DNA from: Bacteroides sp. M10
Lineage (GTDB): Bacteria > Bacteroidota > Bacteroidia > Bacteroidales > Bacteroidaceae
Length of the DNA stretch: 64,000 nt
Reading direction: 5' to 3'
Assembly: GCF_014334015.1 (NCBI RefSeq)
Contig: NZ_CP060488.1
Coordinates: 1 to 64,000, forward strand
Part shown: piece after piece, positions 33,791 to 41,916 of the stretch
Position numbering within the stretch: position 1 is the first letter of the stretch
How the letters are laid out: each line of letters starts with the position of its first letter
Position numbers and translations under genes: made by a program
The notes under the pieces: generated by a model
What the model was told of the DNA's origin: nothing
The model's input: the letters and a program-made list of their open reading frames with translations, nothing else
Databases searched by the model: none

Positions 33791-36493
33791 ATGAATATAA
33801 TATTCCAAGATCGCTTCCCTATCAGAGCCATTGTTCTGATAGGGGTGGCGCTCCTTATCACCACGCAAATATATGCACAAAATGCGGAAGCCCGGCTTTC
33901 GCTGACACTACGAAACGCCACACTAAAAGAATTCGTCAAACGGATTGAAAACTCAACCGGATATTCTTTTATCTATGGCGAGGAAATTATCATCAAACAT
34001 AAAATCAATTTGCAGGTAAAGGATAAGCCGTTGCGTGAAATACTTGATCTCGTATTCAAAAATGAACAGATCAGTTATCAATTCACCGGCCGCCATATTC
34101 TACTGCAAAAGAAAAAAGAATCAAAAACCGTAGGCCGTAAGTTCACTATCAGCGGATATGTCACAGATGGAACGTCTTCCGAGACGTTGATTGGAACCAA
34201 TATCATTGAGAGTCATCAGAATCAAGGAACAACCACCAATCCTTACGGTTTTTACAGCATCACTTTGCCCGAAGGAGAAACCGAACTGCGTTTCTCCTAT
34301 CTGGGTTATGCCACAGAAGCGCACCATTTTACGCTCTCACAAGATACATTGCTGAATATCCGCATGCAGGGAAACACGCAGTTGCAGGAGGTAGTGATCG
34401 TTTCCGATAAAACTGAAACGGGCACCGTAGCCACCCAGATGGGCTCTATCGAAATTCCGATGACACAGATTAAAAATACACCGAGCATACTGGGAGAGGC
34501 AGATGTCATGAAAGCCATCCAGCTGATGCCTGGCGTACAGGCAGGAGTAGACGGTTCAGCCGGACTGTATATACGCGGCGGCAGTCCGGACCAGAATCTT
34601 ATTCTACTGGATGGGGCTCCTGTATACAATGTAGACCACATGTTCGGATTCTTTTCGGTTTTTACTCCGGAGGCTGTCAAAAAGGTAACACTATTCAAAA
34701 GTTCCTTTCCGGCACGTTTCGGCGGACGGCTTTCTTCCGTCATTGATGTCCGTACCAATGACGGAGATATGCAGAAATACCACGGCACGCTTAGTATCGG
34801 ATTACTAACCAGCAAAATCAATCTGGAAGGCCCGATTGTGAAAGGAAAAACCTCTTTCAACATTTCCGCCAGACGTTCGTATGTCGATCTCATCGCCAAG
34901 CCATTTATGCCGGATGATGAAGAATATGGCTATTACTTTTATGACATCAATGCCAAAATCAATCATAAATTCTCCGACCGGAGCCGTATCTATCTAAGCG
35001 TTTACAACGGGAAAGATCATTTTGCCGCCAATTATGATGGGGATACCGACTCCAAAGATGGAAGTACAATGAATTGGGGAAATACCATTGTTTCCGCCAG
35101 ATGGAACTACATATTCAACAACCGTCTGTTCAGCAACACGACTATCTCTTACAACAACTATTTATTCGACGTCAACTCATACAACAACAATAAATATGCT
35201 AACAGTATGGGAGCTTCGATAATTAACCGATATTCAGCCGATTATCGTTCGGGAATCAATGACTGGAGCTATCAGATTGATTTCGATTATAACCCGTCTC
35301 CCACACACCACATTAAATTTGGTACAGGATATATCTATCATCGGTTCCGTCCGGAGGTCATGACATCCAAAATCTCCGAGAAAACAGGAGACAAAGTAGA
35401 TCGCGACACCACTTACCACAGCATCGCCAACAGCCGGATTTACGGGCATGAGCTATCGGCTTATCTGGAAGACAACATCAAGGTGAATGACCGTCTGCGT
35501 CTGAATCTCGGATTACACTTCTCCTTGTTTCAGGTACAGAAGCAGAGTTATTCTTCTTTGCAGCCACGAGTTTCCGCCCGTTATCAACTAGGGAAAGACG
35601 TAACTCTGAAAGCCTCTTATACACAAATGAGCCAATACGTACATCTGTTATCATCCATGCCAATCGCAATGCCTACGGACTTATGGGTTCCCGTGACTAA
35701 AAAAATCAAACCGATGCGCTCTCACCAATATTCATTAGGCGGATACTATACGGGAATCGAGGGATGGGAATTCTCGGTAGAAGGCTATTATAAAGATATG
35801 TATAATGTATTGGAGTATAAAGAAGGAGTCAGCTTCTTCGGTTCTTCTGCCGGTTGGGAAAATAAAGTGGAAATGGGCAAGGGACGTTCGGCAGGTATTG
35901 AGTTTATGGCACAGAAGACACTTGGAAAAACGACGGGATGGCTGTCCTACACTTTGTCCAAAAGTGATCGTCAGTTTGCCAAAGGCGGTATCAACAACGG
36001 TGAACGGTTTCCATATAAATATGATCGAAGACACAATATCAACCTGACAATCAACCATAAGTTCAGCGAACGTATCGACATCGGTGCTTCCTGGGTGTTC
36101 TATACAGGTGGAACAAGTACAATCCCTGAAGAGAAAACCGCTGTCATCCGTCCTAGCGACGGCACAAACAACGGATTTGGAGGAGGATATGGATATGGAG
36201 ATTATTTTGATTCAGGCATAACTTCACCCATCATCGGAGAAGCTTCGTATGTGGAGCATCGTAATAATTACCGGTTACCAGCCAGTCACCGGTTGAATGT
36301 GGGAGTCAATTTCAACAAAAAGACCAAACATGGTATGCGTACCTGGAATATCAGTCTGTATAATGCATATAATGCGATGAACCCTACATTTGTATATCGC
36401 AGCACCAGCAAAAACGATCCCTACAAACCGATTATCAAGAAGTATACTATACTTCCATTAATTCCATCATTCACTTACACTTATAAATTCTAA
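33791..36493 (+). CDS. TonB-dependent outer-membrane receptor with STN signalling domain
   Basis: Outer-membrane transporter of 900 aa with signal peptide, an STN domain (LSLTLRNATLKEFVKRIENSTGYSFIYG), a carboxypeptidase-regulatory-like beta-sandwich (FTISGYVTDGTSSETLIGTNI), a plug domain (IQLMPGVQAGVDGSAGLYIRGGSPDQNLILLDGAPVYN) and a 22-strand barrel ending in YTYKF. The STN domain would contact the FecR periplasmic domain. It has no SusD partner; a DUF4249 lipoprotein follows instead. Substrate unknown. ATG 33791 is chosen since an in-frame frame from 33686 would overlap FecR without a signal sequence. Confidence 0.93.
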   Translation: MNIIFQDRFPIRAIVLIGVALLITTQIYAQNAEARLSLTLRNATLKEFVKRIENSTGYSFIYGEEIIIKHKINLQVKDKPLREILDLVFKNEQISYQFTGRHILLQKKKESKTVGRKFTISGYVTDGTSSETLIGTNIIESHQNQGTTTNPYGFYSITLPEGETELRFSYLGYATEAHHFTLSQDTLLNIRMQGNTQLQEVVIVSDKTETGTVATQMGSIEIPMTQIKNTPSILGEADVMKAIQLMPGVQAGVDGSAGLYIRGGSPDQNLILLDGAPVYNVDHMFGFFSVFTPEAVKKVTLFKSSFPARFGGRLSSVIDVRTNDGDMQKYHGTLSIGLLTSKINLEGPIVKGKTSFNISARRSYVDLIAKPFMPDDEEYGYYFYDINAKINHKFSDRSRIYLSVYNGKDHFAANYDGDTDSKDGSTMNWGNTIVSARWNYIFNNRLFSNTTISYNNYLFDVNSYNNNKYANSMGASIINRYSADYRSGINDWSYQIDFDYNPSPTHHIKFGTGYIYHRFRPEVMTSKISEKTGDKVDRDTTYHSIANSRIYGHELSAYLEDNIKVNDRLRLNLGLHFSLFQVQKQSYSSLQPRVSARYQLGKDVTLKASYTQMSQYVHLLSSMPIAMPTDLWVPVTKKIKPMRSHQYSLGGYYTGIEGWEFSVEGYYKDMYNVLEYKEGVSFFGSSAGWENKVEMGKGRSAGIEFMAQKTLGKTTGWLSYTLSKSDRQFAKGGINNGERFPYKYDRRHNINLTINHKFSERIDIGASWVFYTGGTSTIPEEKTAVIRPSDGTNNGFGGGYGYGDYFDSGITSPIIGEASYVEHRNNYRLPASHRLNVGVNFNKKTKHGMRTWNISLYNAYNAMNPTFVYRSTSKNDPYKPIIKKYTILPLIPSFTYTYKF

Positions 36494-36500
36494 ACCCATT

Positions 36501-37499
36501 ATGAGAACTCGTATATATTATCCATTTATCCTGTTAATAGCATTACTGACAACAGTATCTTGCGAAAACGAACTCCCGTTTAGTGTAAAGGACAATCCAC
36601 CCAAACTAGTGATGAATGCACTAATCAACGCAGATAGTCTGACCAATGTTCTTTACCTCAATTTCACGGGAAGAGGATATGCCACTCATGCAGAAAAAGC
36701 CACCGTGGAAGTACGTGTTAACGGGCAGTTGTCAGAAAGTTTACGTCCGCTCCCACCACAGGCGGAAGGAGACATGCAATGCCGCTTCAATATTTCCGGC
36801 AAGTTCTCTCCCGGAGATGTAGTACGTATCGACGCTCTCACTGACGACGGGCAGTATCACGCATGGGCTGAAGTTACCGTTCCACAGCGTCCCCACGAAA
36901 TAACTGATATCGATACGGTCACTGTTCCACTGACACAGTATTATTATACACAGAATTATCTCCGGTATAAAATCAACATCAAAGATCGCCCCGACGAAAA
37001 TAATTTCTATCGACTTATCATGGATAAGCAAATGACAGTGAAAGACTATAATAATGAAATAGGCGAATATGTCACTCAAACTATACACCGTTATCATTTT
37101 ATATCCCGCGAAGATGTTGTATTGACGGACGGACAGCCTACCAACAGCGATGACGAAGATAATGGCATGTTCGACACCGTGAAGAATATATATGGGGTAT
37201 TTGACGACTCACGATTCAAAAATACATCTTATACCATGACAGTTTACAACCAGACAAATGTTGAGGGGCTTTCCAAATATGGAACGAATGTAAAGATGGA
37301 TATGATTGTGCGTCTGTTAAGCATTACAGAAACCGAATATTACTATCTGAAAGCACTCAACCTGGCAGATTCCGACGCTTATGATGAGACAATAAACGAA
37401 CCAATCAAATATCCCGGCAATGTGCACGGAGGGGTCGGGATTGTCGGGATCAGTACGGAGACAAGCAAAATCATTCATATAGAAAAGCCATGGATATGA
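36501..37499 (+). CDS. DUF4249 lipoprotein
   Basis: Exported lipoprotein of 332 aa with lipobox VSC and an N-terminal ENELPFSVKDNPPKLVMNALI segment typical of DUF4249, followed by beta-rich immunoglobulin-like regions (ATVEVRVNGQLSESL; YHAWAEVTVPQRPHEITDIDTV). DUF4249 proteins are usually encoded right after a TonB receptor in Bacteroidetes, here seven bases after it, and are thought to act as its outer-membrane accessory. The gene ends in an ATGA overlap with the next. Confidence 0.9.
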   Translation: MRTRIYYPFILLIALLTTVSCENELPFSVKDNPPKLVMNALINADSLTNVLYLNFTGRGYATHAEKATVEVRVNGQLSESLRPLPPQAEGDMQCRFNISGKFSPGDVVRIDALTDDGQYHAWAEVTVPQRPHEITDIDTVTVPLTQYYYTQNYLRYKINIKDRPDENNFYRLIMDKQMTVKDYNNEIGEYVTQTIHRYHFISREDVVLTDGQPTNSDDEDNGMFDTVKNIYGVFDDSRFKNTSYTMTVYNQTNVEGLSKYGTNVKMDMIVRLLSITETEYYYLKALNLADSDAYDETINEPIKYPGNVHGGVGIVGISTETSKIIHIEKPWI

Positions 37500-38266
37500 A
37501 AACTCATCACCTGCTATTTATACTCATCGCATTACCGCTGTTCTGTTCCTGCCGAAGCAGCCGGAGTATGCTAAGGGAGATACAAGCCTTAAAATCCAGC
37601 TTGTATTACGAGCTCACTTCTCCTATCTATCAGGAGAAAGCAGATCAAACCGTATATCTGGACTTCATCGACTATTCCAACATGGATTATTACACCAGCG
37701 TGAAACGAAAAAAGTCTGCATATATTCCGCTACTATTATATAACTATGAGGGCGAACTTTTCCATCTTCGGTTAGGAGAGTCTTCTCTCACCCAACTCTA
37801 TCGGGAATTTCTGACGGAGGCACTGCTTACCGAATGTAACAGTAGCACCTGCTGTCATCTGATAGATAATCAGAAAGGAAAAATGATTCCCGATTCCGCC
37901 TATCGGCTGGAAATAAAAATCAGAAAGAATGAGACGTGTGGCAGAATCAAACTCAACCAGTCAAGCATCCCTTGGTTTGAGGGAGAAATGTTGGAGGTTG
38001 TCAATAACAAAATTCGCCCGGCAGCTTCCAGTCTTGCCATTTCTATCCGCCTCACTCAAAAGGAAGATTGCCTGCTTGATAAAACTTACTCTACAGAATA
38101 TCAGCAAACTACCAAAGCGCAAAGATTCGAAGATTCACCGTCCGCCAATGCCGCTTGCCTGGATGATATGACCGAATGTTTGTCAATGGCTACGAAAGAA
38201 ATCGTGGAGGAGATTAGTCGGGATATACATTTAATACTATCTTTGCAGCCAAAAAGCAGGCACTAA
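37496..38266 (+). CDS. Uncharacterised lipoprotein in the DUF4249/TonB locus
   Basis: Predicted lipoprotein of 256 aa (lipobox CSC in FCSCRSS). It resembles no family I can name with confidence. Length, the internal repeats of YYE/YLDF aromatics and the conserved-looking YRLEIKIRKNETCGRIKLN strand suggest a periplasmic beta-rich protein, perhaps of the ABC-type-transport-auxiliary class. Start ATG 37496 overlaps the preceding stop codon (ATGA), which suggests translational coupling; an ATG two codons upstream is also in frame. Its coding region contains the promoter for the downstream lysO genes. Confidence 0.75.
   Translation: MKTHHLLFILIALPLFCSCRSSRSMLREIQALKSSLYYELTSPIYQEKADQTVYLDFIDYSNMDYYTSVKRKKSAYIPLLLYNYEGELFHLRLGESSLTQLYREFLTEALLTECNSSTCCHLIDNQKGKMIPDSAYRLEIKIRKNETCGRIKLNQSSIPWFEGEMLEVVNNKIRPAASSLAISIRLTQKEDCLLDKTYSTEYQQTTKAQRFEDSPSANAACLDDMTECLSMATKEIVEEISRDIHLILSLQPKSRH
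38238..38245 (+). promoter_or_regulatory. Internal -7 promoter element for lysO
   Basis: TATCTTTG lies inside the end of the preceding gene, 23 bases before ATG 38269. TTAG at 38214-38217 is 20 bases upstream. Confidence 0.55.
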
Positions 38267-38268
38267 CT

Positions 38269-38556
38269 ATGTTTATCATTATTGGAATTATGCTGACAGG
38301 CATGCTTCTTGGCTACTTGTTGCGCAGTAAAAGACTATCATGGATACACAGGATAATTACTCTTCTTATATGGATTCTCCTCTTTCTTCTCGGAATAGAT
38401 GTAGGAGGTAACGAATCTATTATCAAAGGTTTGCATACTCTCGGACTGGAAGCTATTATCATCACGGTAGCTGCCGTTGCAGGAAGTACGTTATGCGCCT
38501 GGGGATTATGGTACCTATTATATAAATGGAATGGAGGAAAGGAGACAAAAGCATGA
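38269..38556 (+). CDS. lysO: LysO family transporter, N-terminal half (split gene)
   Basis: Short membrane protein of 95 aa with about three helices (FIIIGIMLTGMLLGYLL; IITLLIWILLFLLGIDVGG; LEAIIITVAAVAGSTLCAWGLWYLLY) matching the first part of LysO/YbjE, the E. coli L-lysine exporter. It overlaps the next gene by four bases (ATGA). The two products together are about 297 residues, the length of single-chain LysO, so the transporter is probably assembled from two polypeptides. A promoter inside the upstream gene suggests expression separate from the TonB locus. Confidence 0.8.
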   Translation: MFIIIGIMLTGMLLGYLLRSKRLSWIHRIITLLIWILLFLLGIDVGGNESIIKGLHTLGLEAIIITVAAVAGSTLCAWGLWYLLYKWNGGKETKA

Positions 38557-39161
38557 AAGGTAGTTTGATTATCGTCTCTTTCTTCATTATCGGTACTCTT
38601 TGTGGAGTTTATCATCTTATTCCATACGACTTCACCGACAGCAAGCTCAGTTACTATGCCCTCTGCGGACTCATGTTCTGCGTAGGCATCAGTATCGGCA
38701 ACGATCCGAATACTTTGAAGAGTTTTCGCTCCCTAAATCCGCGGCTTGTATTCCTTCCCATCATGACGATCATTGGCACATTAGCAGGTTGCGCCGTAGC
38801 AGGAGCCTTTATGAGCCAACGAGGTCCTTTAGACTGTATGGCAGTCGGAGCCGGATTTGGCTATTATTCACTTTCCAGCATTTTCATTACCGAATACAAG
38901 GGTCCCGAATTGGGAACTATTGCGTTACTTTCCAATATCATGCGTGAAATCATCGCTTTGCTGTGTGCGCCATTATTAGTGAAGTATTTCGGAAAGCTAG
39001 CCCCTATTTCTGTTGGTGGAGCCACTACAATGGATACCACTCTTCCTATTATTACCCGATATTCGGGAAAAGAATTTGTAATCATTTCCATTTTCCATGG
39101 TTTTGTTGTTGATTTCAGTGTTCCTTTCCTAGTCACGTTCCTTTGTTCAATATCATTTTAA
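38553..39161 (+). CDS. lysO: LysO family transporter, C-terminal half (split gene)
   Basis: Membrane protein of 202 aa, about six helices, matching the C-terminal part of LysO (DUF340): LCGLMFCVGISIGND, LVFLPIMTIIGTLAGC, AVGAGFGYYSLSSIFITEYKGPELGTIALLSNIMRE and GGATTMDTTLPIITRYSGKEFV, which carry the conserved acidic residues of the family. It starts within the stop codon of its partner (ATGA). An in-frame TTG frame nine codons upstream is not favoured. The split form recurs in Bacteroides, as I recall, so it is not a frameshift. Confidence 0.85.
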   Translation: MKGSLIIVSFFIIGTLCGVYHLIPYDFTDSKLSYYALCGLMFCVGISIGNDPNTLKSFRSLNPRLVFLPIMTIIGTLAGCAVAGAFMSQRGPLDCMAVGAGFGYYSLSSIFITEYKGPELGTIALLSNIMREIIALLCAPLLVKYFGKLAPISVGGATTMDTTLPIITRYSGKEFVIISIFHGFVVDFSVPFLVTFLCSISF

Positions 39162-39341
39162 TAGGAATAAATCCTAAAAAGCAGATTATTTTCACTATCG
39201 TTTTCGCACACGTATTACAAATATGTTTCATAAAGAACTATTTTTGTATCAAAAAGCATATCATCTCTTGACTTACATCAAGAAATGAGGCTAAATAGAA
39301 TCTTTTCCTTTCCTTTATTTTTATGCTATAAAACATATTCT

Positions 39342-39349
39342 TATATTTG
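39342..39349 (+). promoter_or_regulatory. -7 element for the 118-aa exported protein
   Basis: TATATTTG fits TAnnTTTG. The leader to ATG 39454 is about 95 bases and includes a perfect 12-bp palindrome CTAAGCGCTTAG at 39369-39380, perhaps an operator or hairpin. Nothing else is seen in 39162-39453. Confidence 0.55.
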
Positions 39350-39453
39350 CATAGGTAAAAAGAAAAAACTAAGCGCTTAGACTAATTTTCAATAGGTATT
39401 AGATTTGTTTTTAGGAATAGTTTTTAGGTATAACAATTAAAAAAGTAGGTATT

Positions 39454-39810
39454 ATGAAACGTTTAGGATTAACATTAGTGGCAGCGCTCTGCCTTGCTGC
39501 TACAACATTTGCAGCCGGAAATCAACCTACAACTGCAAAATGGGAAGGTAACATCAATGTTAGTAAATTAGGTAAATATTTGAACTTGAATTCAGTTCAG
39601 AGTGAAGAGGTTGCAAACATCTGCGATTATTTCTCCGAACAGATGTCAAGAGCCACAACAGCAAAGAAAGATAAAGAAGCTAAATTGCGTAACGCTGTTT
39701 ATGGTAACTTGAAACTGATGAGAAAGACTCTTAGTGCTGAACAGTATGCCAAGTATGCTGCATTGATGAATATCACTTTACAGAATAAAGGTATTGAACT
39801 GAATAAGTAA
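39454..39810 (+). CDS. Small secreted protein of unknown function
   Basis: Exported 118-aa protein with a clean signal peptide (LGLTLVAALCLAATTFA, cleavage after TFA). The mature region is helical (VNSEEVANICDYFSEQMSRATTAKKDKEAKLRNAVYGNLKLMRKTLSAEQYAKYAALMNITLQN) and resembles periplasmic Spy/CpxP-like helical stress or chaperone proteins in shape, without the LTXXQ motif being clear. The sequence LNSVQSEEVANICD near the N terminus is the usual first helix. Own promoter and a strong terminator make it monocistronic and likely well expressed. Confidence 0.8.
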   Translation: MKRLGLTLVAALCLAATTFAAGNQPTTAKWEGNINVSKLGKYLNLNSVQSEEVANICDYFSEQMSRATTAKKDKEAKLRNAVYGNLKLMRKTLSAEQYAKYAALMNITLQNKGIELNK

Positions 39811-39838
39811 AATGAGTAATATGCAAAAGAGAGAGAGG

Positions 39839-39869
39839 GTGGAAGCCAGTTTGGGCTTCCACTTTTTTT
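39839..39869 (+). terminator. Terminator after the small secreted protein
   Basis: GTGGAAGCC (39839-39847) pairs with GGCTTCCAC (39854-39862), followed by seven T. It lies just before the convergent GH97 gene's stop codon. Confidence 0.92.
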
Positions 39870-39887
39870 ATTTCTCTTTATCCTCAT

Positions 39888-41894
39888 CTATTCACATGGT
39901 TTTATCTTTATCGCATATCCGCCCCCCGGATACATTACAACTTTAAGCTTCCTATCAACTGGTAACTTTTTTATTACTTTACGATAGTCGGAAGCATTTC
40001 TATCCGAATTTAAACCATCACAAAAGATTTCTACATAATAATCTGCATTCGGCAAAAAAGACAAATCAACCAGAGTCTCACGAATCGACCAATCATTCAT
40101 CCCCCCTACATACCATACATCTCCTTTACGACGAGCAATGTGAATATAATGAGAAAGTTTGCAGTCCAACGAGCGCGTCTCATCCCAAACTGTAGGAACA
40201 GATGATATAAAATCAGTGCATTCTTGTTCTTTCATGTACCGGGTAGGTGAATCACATAACATATTCAAAGGAGAATTAAAGACTACATACTCCGCCATTT
40301 GACGACATCGCGTACCTTGACTCATTGGGTTACTATAAACCGGATAAAAACTTCCCCGAACAGCATTCTGCATAGCTCCTTGTGTATAATCCACAGGTCC
40401 TGCCATCATTCGTATAAACGGAAATTGCAAATCATAAGTAACCTGATCACATTCTATTGGTCTCCATTTCATTTGCTCCAATCCATGTACTCCTTCAAAA
40501 TTCATCACATTCGGATAAGTCCGTTGAATACCAAAAGGTTTACAAGCACCATGATAGTTAAGAATCATGTGATATCTGGAACATAATTCCGCTGCTTCCC
40601 ACATAAATCGAATCATATCCTGATCATCCCTATCCAGAAAGTCTACTTTAAAACCTTTCACTCCCATTTCTGCATAGTGCTTCACCACTTTTTCCATATC
40701 CCGGTGAAATGCCCAATAACCAGCCCATAAAATAATATCTACATTCTTACTTTTAGCATAAGAGACTAACTCTGTCAAATCAATTTCAGGAATAACCTGC
40801 AACATATCCGCTTGCTGGTTTACTGCCCAACCTTCATCCAAAATTACATACTTAATCTGATTTTTAGCAGCAAAATCAATATAATATTTGTATGTCTCAT
40901 TATTAATTCCTGCTCGAAAATCCACTTTGGAGATATTCCAATCGTTCCACCAATCCCAAGCGACCTTACCAGGCTTAATCCATGAAATATCTTTTAGTAC
41001 GGAAGGTGTAGCCAACAAGTAAACCAAATCATTATCCAACAATTCCCTATCCAGTTCAGCTATCGTAAATATTCTCCAAGGAAATGTACGCTTTCCATTA
41101 GTGTGGGCAATATAATCACAACGTTTCACCACTATTTGCTGTAGTTGATTATGCCCTCCCTGCACTGTTTTCTCTGGTAAAGGTGCCCAAACACCTTTCA
41201 TTGAAAAGCTATCAGGACTACTTTGCAGAAACATACCGGGATAATCGCGCAGGTCACTTTCCGTAATACATACCTTTTCAAATTTATCCGGTAGTTCCAC
41301 TAAAAAAGGATAGAAAATCAACCGTTTACTATTCAGTTGAGACAACAATTGATTATCATAAGTATTCTCAAAAGAATTTAAATACTGACTAGACAAGTCG
41401 TTATCATCTCCATAATTACTGTAAGCAGCATACCCTTTAGTTCCTGATGGGAAATGAAAAACAGCCTTCTCATTATTAATAACAATCTCCCTCTCCTTGA
41501 AATCAGTTACAAAACGATAAGCAACTCCCTGATTATAACAACGGAAAACAACCGAATAATTACCTCTAAAACTAGCAGTCAATTCATTATAAATATTATC
41601 AACCTCATCTTTTATATATATAGGAGATAATAATTTTTCCGTCACTGAACGTCGGCTTACACTTTTTAGTTTTGGATTTTCTCCTAATATTCCTATAAAA
41701 CGGACATCCATACCAATCGCAGACGGTTGAAGTACTGTCGTCCCATTCCGAATAATAGCGATCTCCAATTCTTGACCTATCATAACCTGAAGTTCAATTT
41801 TCCTATCTGGCGACTGCACATATAATACTTTTTGTCCCCAGCTTACTACAGGTAACAACAAAATATATAACAACAGTTGATACTTGATTTTCAT
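39888..41894 (-). CDS. GH97 glycoside hydrolase, retaining type (alpha-galactosidase-like)
   Basis: Exported 668-aa enzyme with signal peptide (LLLYILLLPVVSWGQ). The GH97 layout is an N-terminal beta-sandwich, the TIM barrel (LDEGWAVNQQ, ILWAGYWAF, GVKGFKVDFLDRDDQ) and a C-terminal beta domain. Aspartate D418 in KVDFLDR occupies the nucleophile site of retaining GH97 enzymes such as the B. thetaiotaomicron alpha-galactosidase; SusB-type inverting members lack it. E467 or E472 in NFEGVHGLEQ is the likely acid/base. ATG 41894 is chosen over an in-frame GTG because only it starts the signal peptide. Last gene of the polysaccharide locus. Confidence 0.92.
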   Translation of the reverse strand: MKIKYQLLLYILLLPVVSWGQKVLYVQSPDRKIELQVMIGQELEIAIIRNGTTVLQPSAIGMDVRFIGILGENPKLKSVSRRSVTEKLLSPIYIKDEVDNIYNELTASFRGNYSVVFRCYNQGVAYRFVTDFKEREIVINNEKAVFHFPSGTKGYAAYSNYGDDNDLSSQYLNSFENTYDNQLLSQLNSKRLIFYPFLVELPDKFEKVCITESDLRDYPGMFLQSSPDSFSMKGVWAPLPEKTVQGGHNQLQQIVVKRCDYIAHTNGKRTFPWRIFTIAELDRELLDNDLVYLLATPSVLKDISWIKPGKVAWDWWNDWNISKVDFRAGINNETYKYYIDFAAKNQIKYVILDEGWAVNQQADMLQVIPEIDLTELVSYAKSKNVDIILWAGYWAFHRDMEKVVKHYAEMGVKGFKVDFLDRDDQDMIRFMWEAAELCSRYHMILNYHGACKPFGIQRTYPNVMNFEGVHGLEQMKWRPIECDQVTYDLQFPFIRMMAGPVDYTQGAMQNAVRGSFYPVYSNPMSQGTRCRQMAEYVVFNSPLNMLCDSPTRYMKEQECTDFISSVPTVWDETRSLDCKLSHYIHIARRKGDVWYVGGMNDWSIRETLVDLSFLPNADYYVEIFCDGLNSDRNASDYRKVIKKLPVDRKLKVVMYPGGGYAIKIKPCE

Positions 41895-41916
41895 TTTATC
41901 AATCGAATTATTTATT

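Noticed and set aside
34306..34899. Long antisense reading frame in the TonB receptor gene
   Set aside because: It is a shadow frame of a strongly conserved coding region and has no promoter or family signature of its own.
38526..38556. LysO halves as a frameshifted pseudogene
   Set aside because: Each half has its own ATG, an ATGA overlap and a full set of helices, and the combined length matches intact LysO, so a natural split is more likely.
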